Under the pieces are notes generated by a model. The model searched no databases. It was not told the DNA's origin and saw nothing but the letters and a program-made list of their open reading frames with translations. 60,024 nt of DNA from Bacillota bacterium (GTDB lineage: Bacteria; Bacillota; Clostridia; Saccharofermentanales; Fastidiosipilaceae): NCBI GenBank assembly GCA_023388435.1, contig JAEWGG010000015.1, forward strand, positions 1 through 60,024, given 5' to 3'. Position numbers and translations under genes: made by a program. Of the stretch, positions 59,932 through 60,024 are shown piece after piece; position 1 is the first letter of the stretch, and every line of letters starts with the position of its first letter.

Positions 59932-60024
59932 ATGCAATCACGTGCAGGCAATTCGCAGCACGGGCCTGGAAGCACGGAAAAATTGAATAACTATTTTTCC
60001 CCAGTCCTGGAGCGCAGCTGGGCG
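59932..60024 (+). CDS. Start of a plus-strand gene running off the right edge
   Basis: CGGAGG lies three bases before an ATG at 59932, and all 31 codons to the window end are open: MQSRAGNSQHG at the start, YFSPVLERSW near the end. Codon composition turns GC-rich at the end, like the local genes. No family can be named from 31 residues. The stretch 59727-59931 before it is AT-rich and non-coding; a weak TATATT at about 59874 could be its -10. Confidence 0.4.
   Translation, partial: MQSRAGNSQHGPGSTEKLNNYFSPVLERSWA

Overview
The window reads as a chromosomal piece of a GC-rich, Gram-positive anaerobe of the Clostridia type. Evidence: IspH is fused to ribosomal protein S1 (a clostridial arrangement), there is a giant protein with a C-terminal sortase signal, an ScpA/ScpB pair, a long type-2 IleRS, strong AGGAGG ribosome sites and TGnTATAAT promoters. 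I do not name a genus. Almost every gene lies on the minus strand; only two genes near 45.5-47.6 kb and a partial gene at the right edge are clearly on plus.

Layout. 1-2.05 kb: AT-rich accessory debris with a Phd-Doc toxin-antitoxin pair, a small membrane protein and a decayed scrap of a family-A DNA polymerase (probably prophage). 2.1-6.5 kb: a TetR regulator with two half-size ABC transporters resembling the YbtP/YbtQ-IrtA/IrtB group. 6.7-9.1 kb: galactokinase and an N-acetylhexosamine-kinase-like protein. 9.2-10.7 kb: an IMP dehydrogenase that looks like the Tritrichomonas foetus enzyme. 10.8-25.1 kb: a 13-gene surface-glycan locus. 25.2-29.9 kb: a shikimate operon (aroB, aroA, an aroC-aroQ fusion, chorismate mutase) headed by a tiny CPAC thiol protein. 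30.1-39.4 kb: housekeeping genes ispH-rpsA, plsC, cmk, scpB, scpA, an M50 protease and ileS. 39.5-44 kb: two tetrapyrrole-pathway relatives (CbiA-like, and a HemC-CobA-HemD triple fusion) in which key catalytic residues are missing. 44.1-47.6 kb: peptidase T, an inactive-looking class A beta-lactamase homologue, and a HAD phosphatase. 47.8-59.6 kb: one 3,935-residue cell-wall-anchored protein with about 30 Rib-like modules.

The most interesting system is the glycan locus. RmlA and RmlB make dTDP-4-keto-6-deoxyglucose. A 2,3-dehydratase and a Gfo/Idh/MocA reductase would remove the C2 oxygen, and a WecE-like transaminase would add a 4-amino group. The predicted product is a dTDP-4-amino-2,4,6-trideoxyhexose, better known from antibiotic biosynthesis. 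Beside these sit an ArnC/GtrB-like polyprenyl-phosphate glycosyltransferase, a pair of four-helix EamA half-transporters like ArnE/ArnF, and a large polytopic membrane protein that could be the outer-face transferase. Together they resemble an Arn/Gtr-type relay decorating the envelope with an amino sugar. An ATP-grasp ligase may further acylate it.

Other oddities: a 34-residue insertion with 6 Cys and 9 His in IleRS, loss of the catalytic Ser and Lys in the beta-lactamase homologue, a possible internal start for free S1 protein, a 17-nt homopolymer above the glycan promoter, and a 1,668-bp super-repeat in the giant adhesin. All homology statements come from reading motifs, not from searches.
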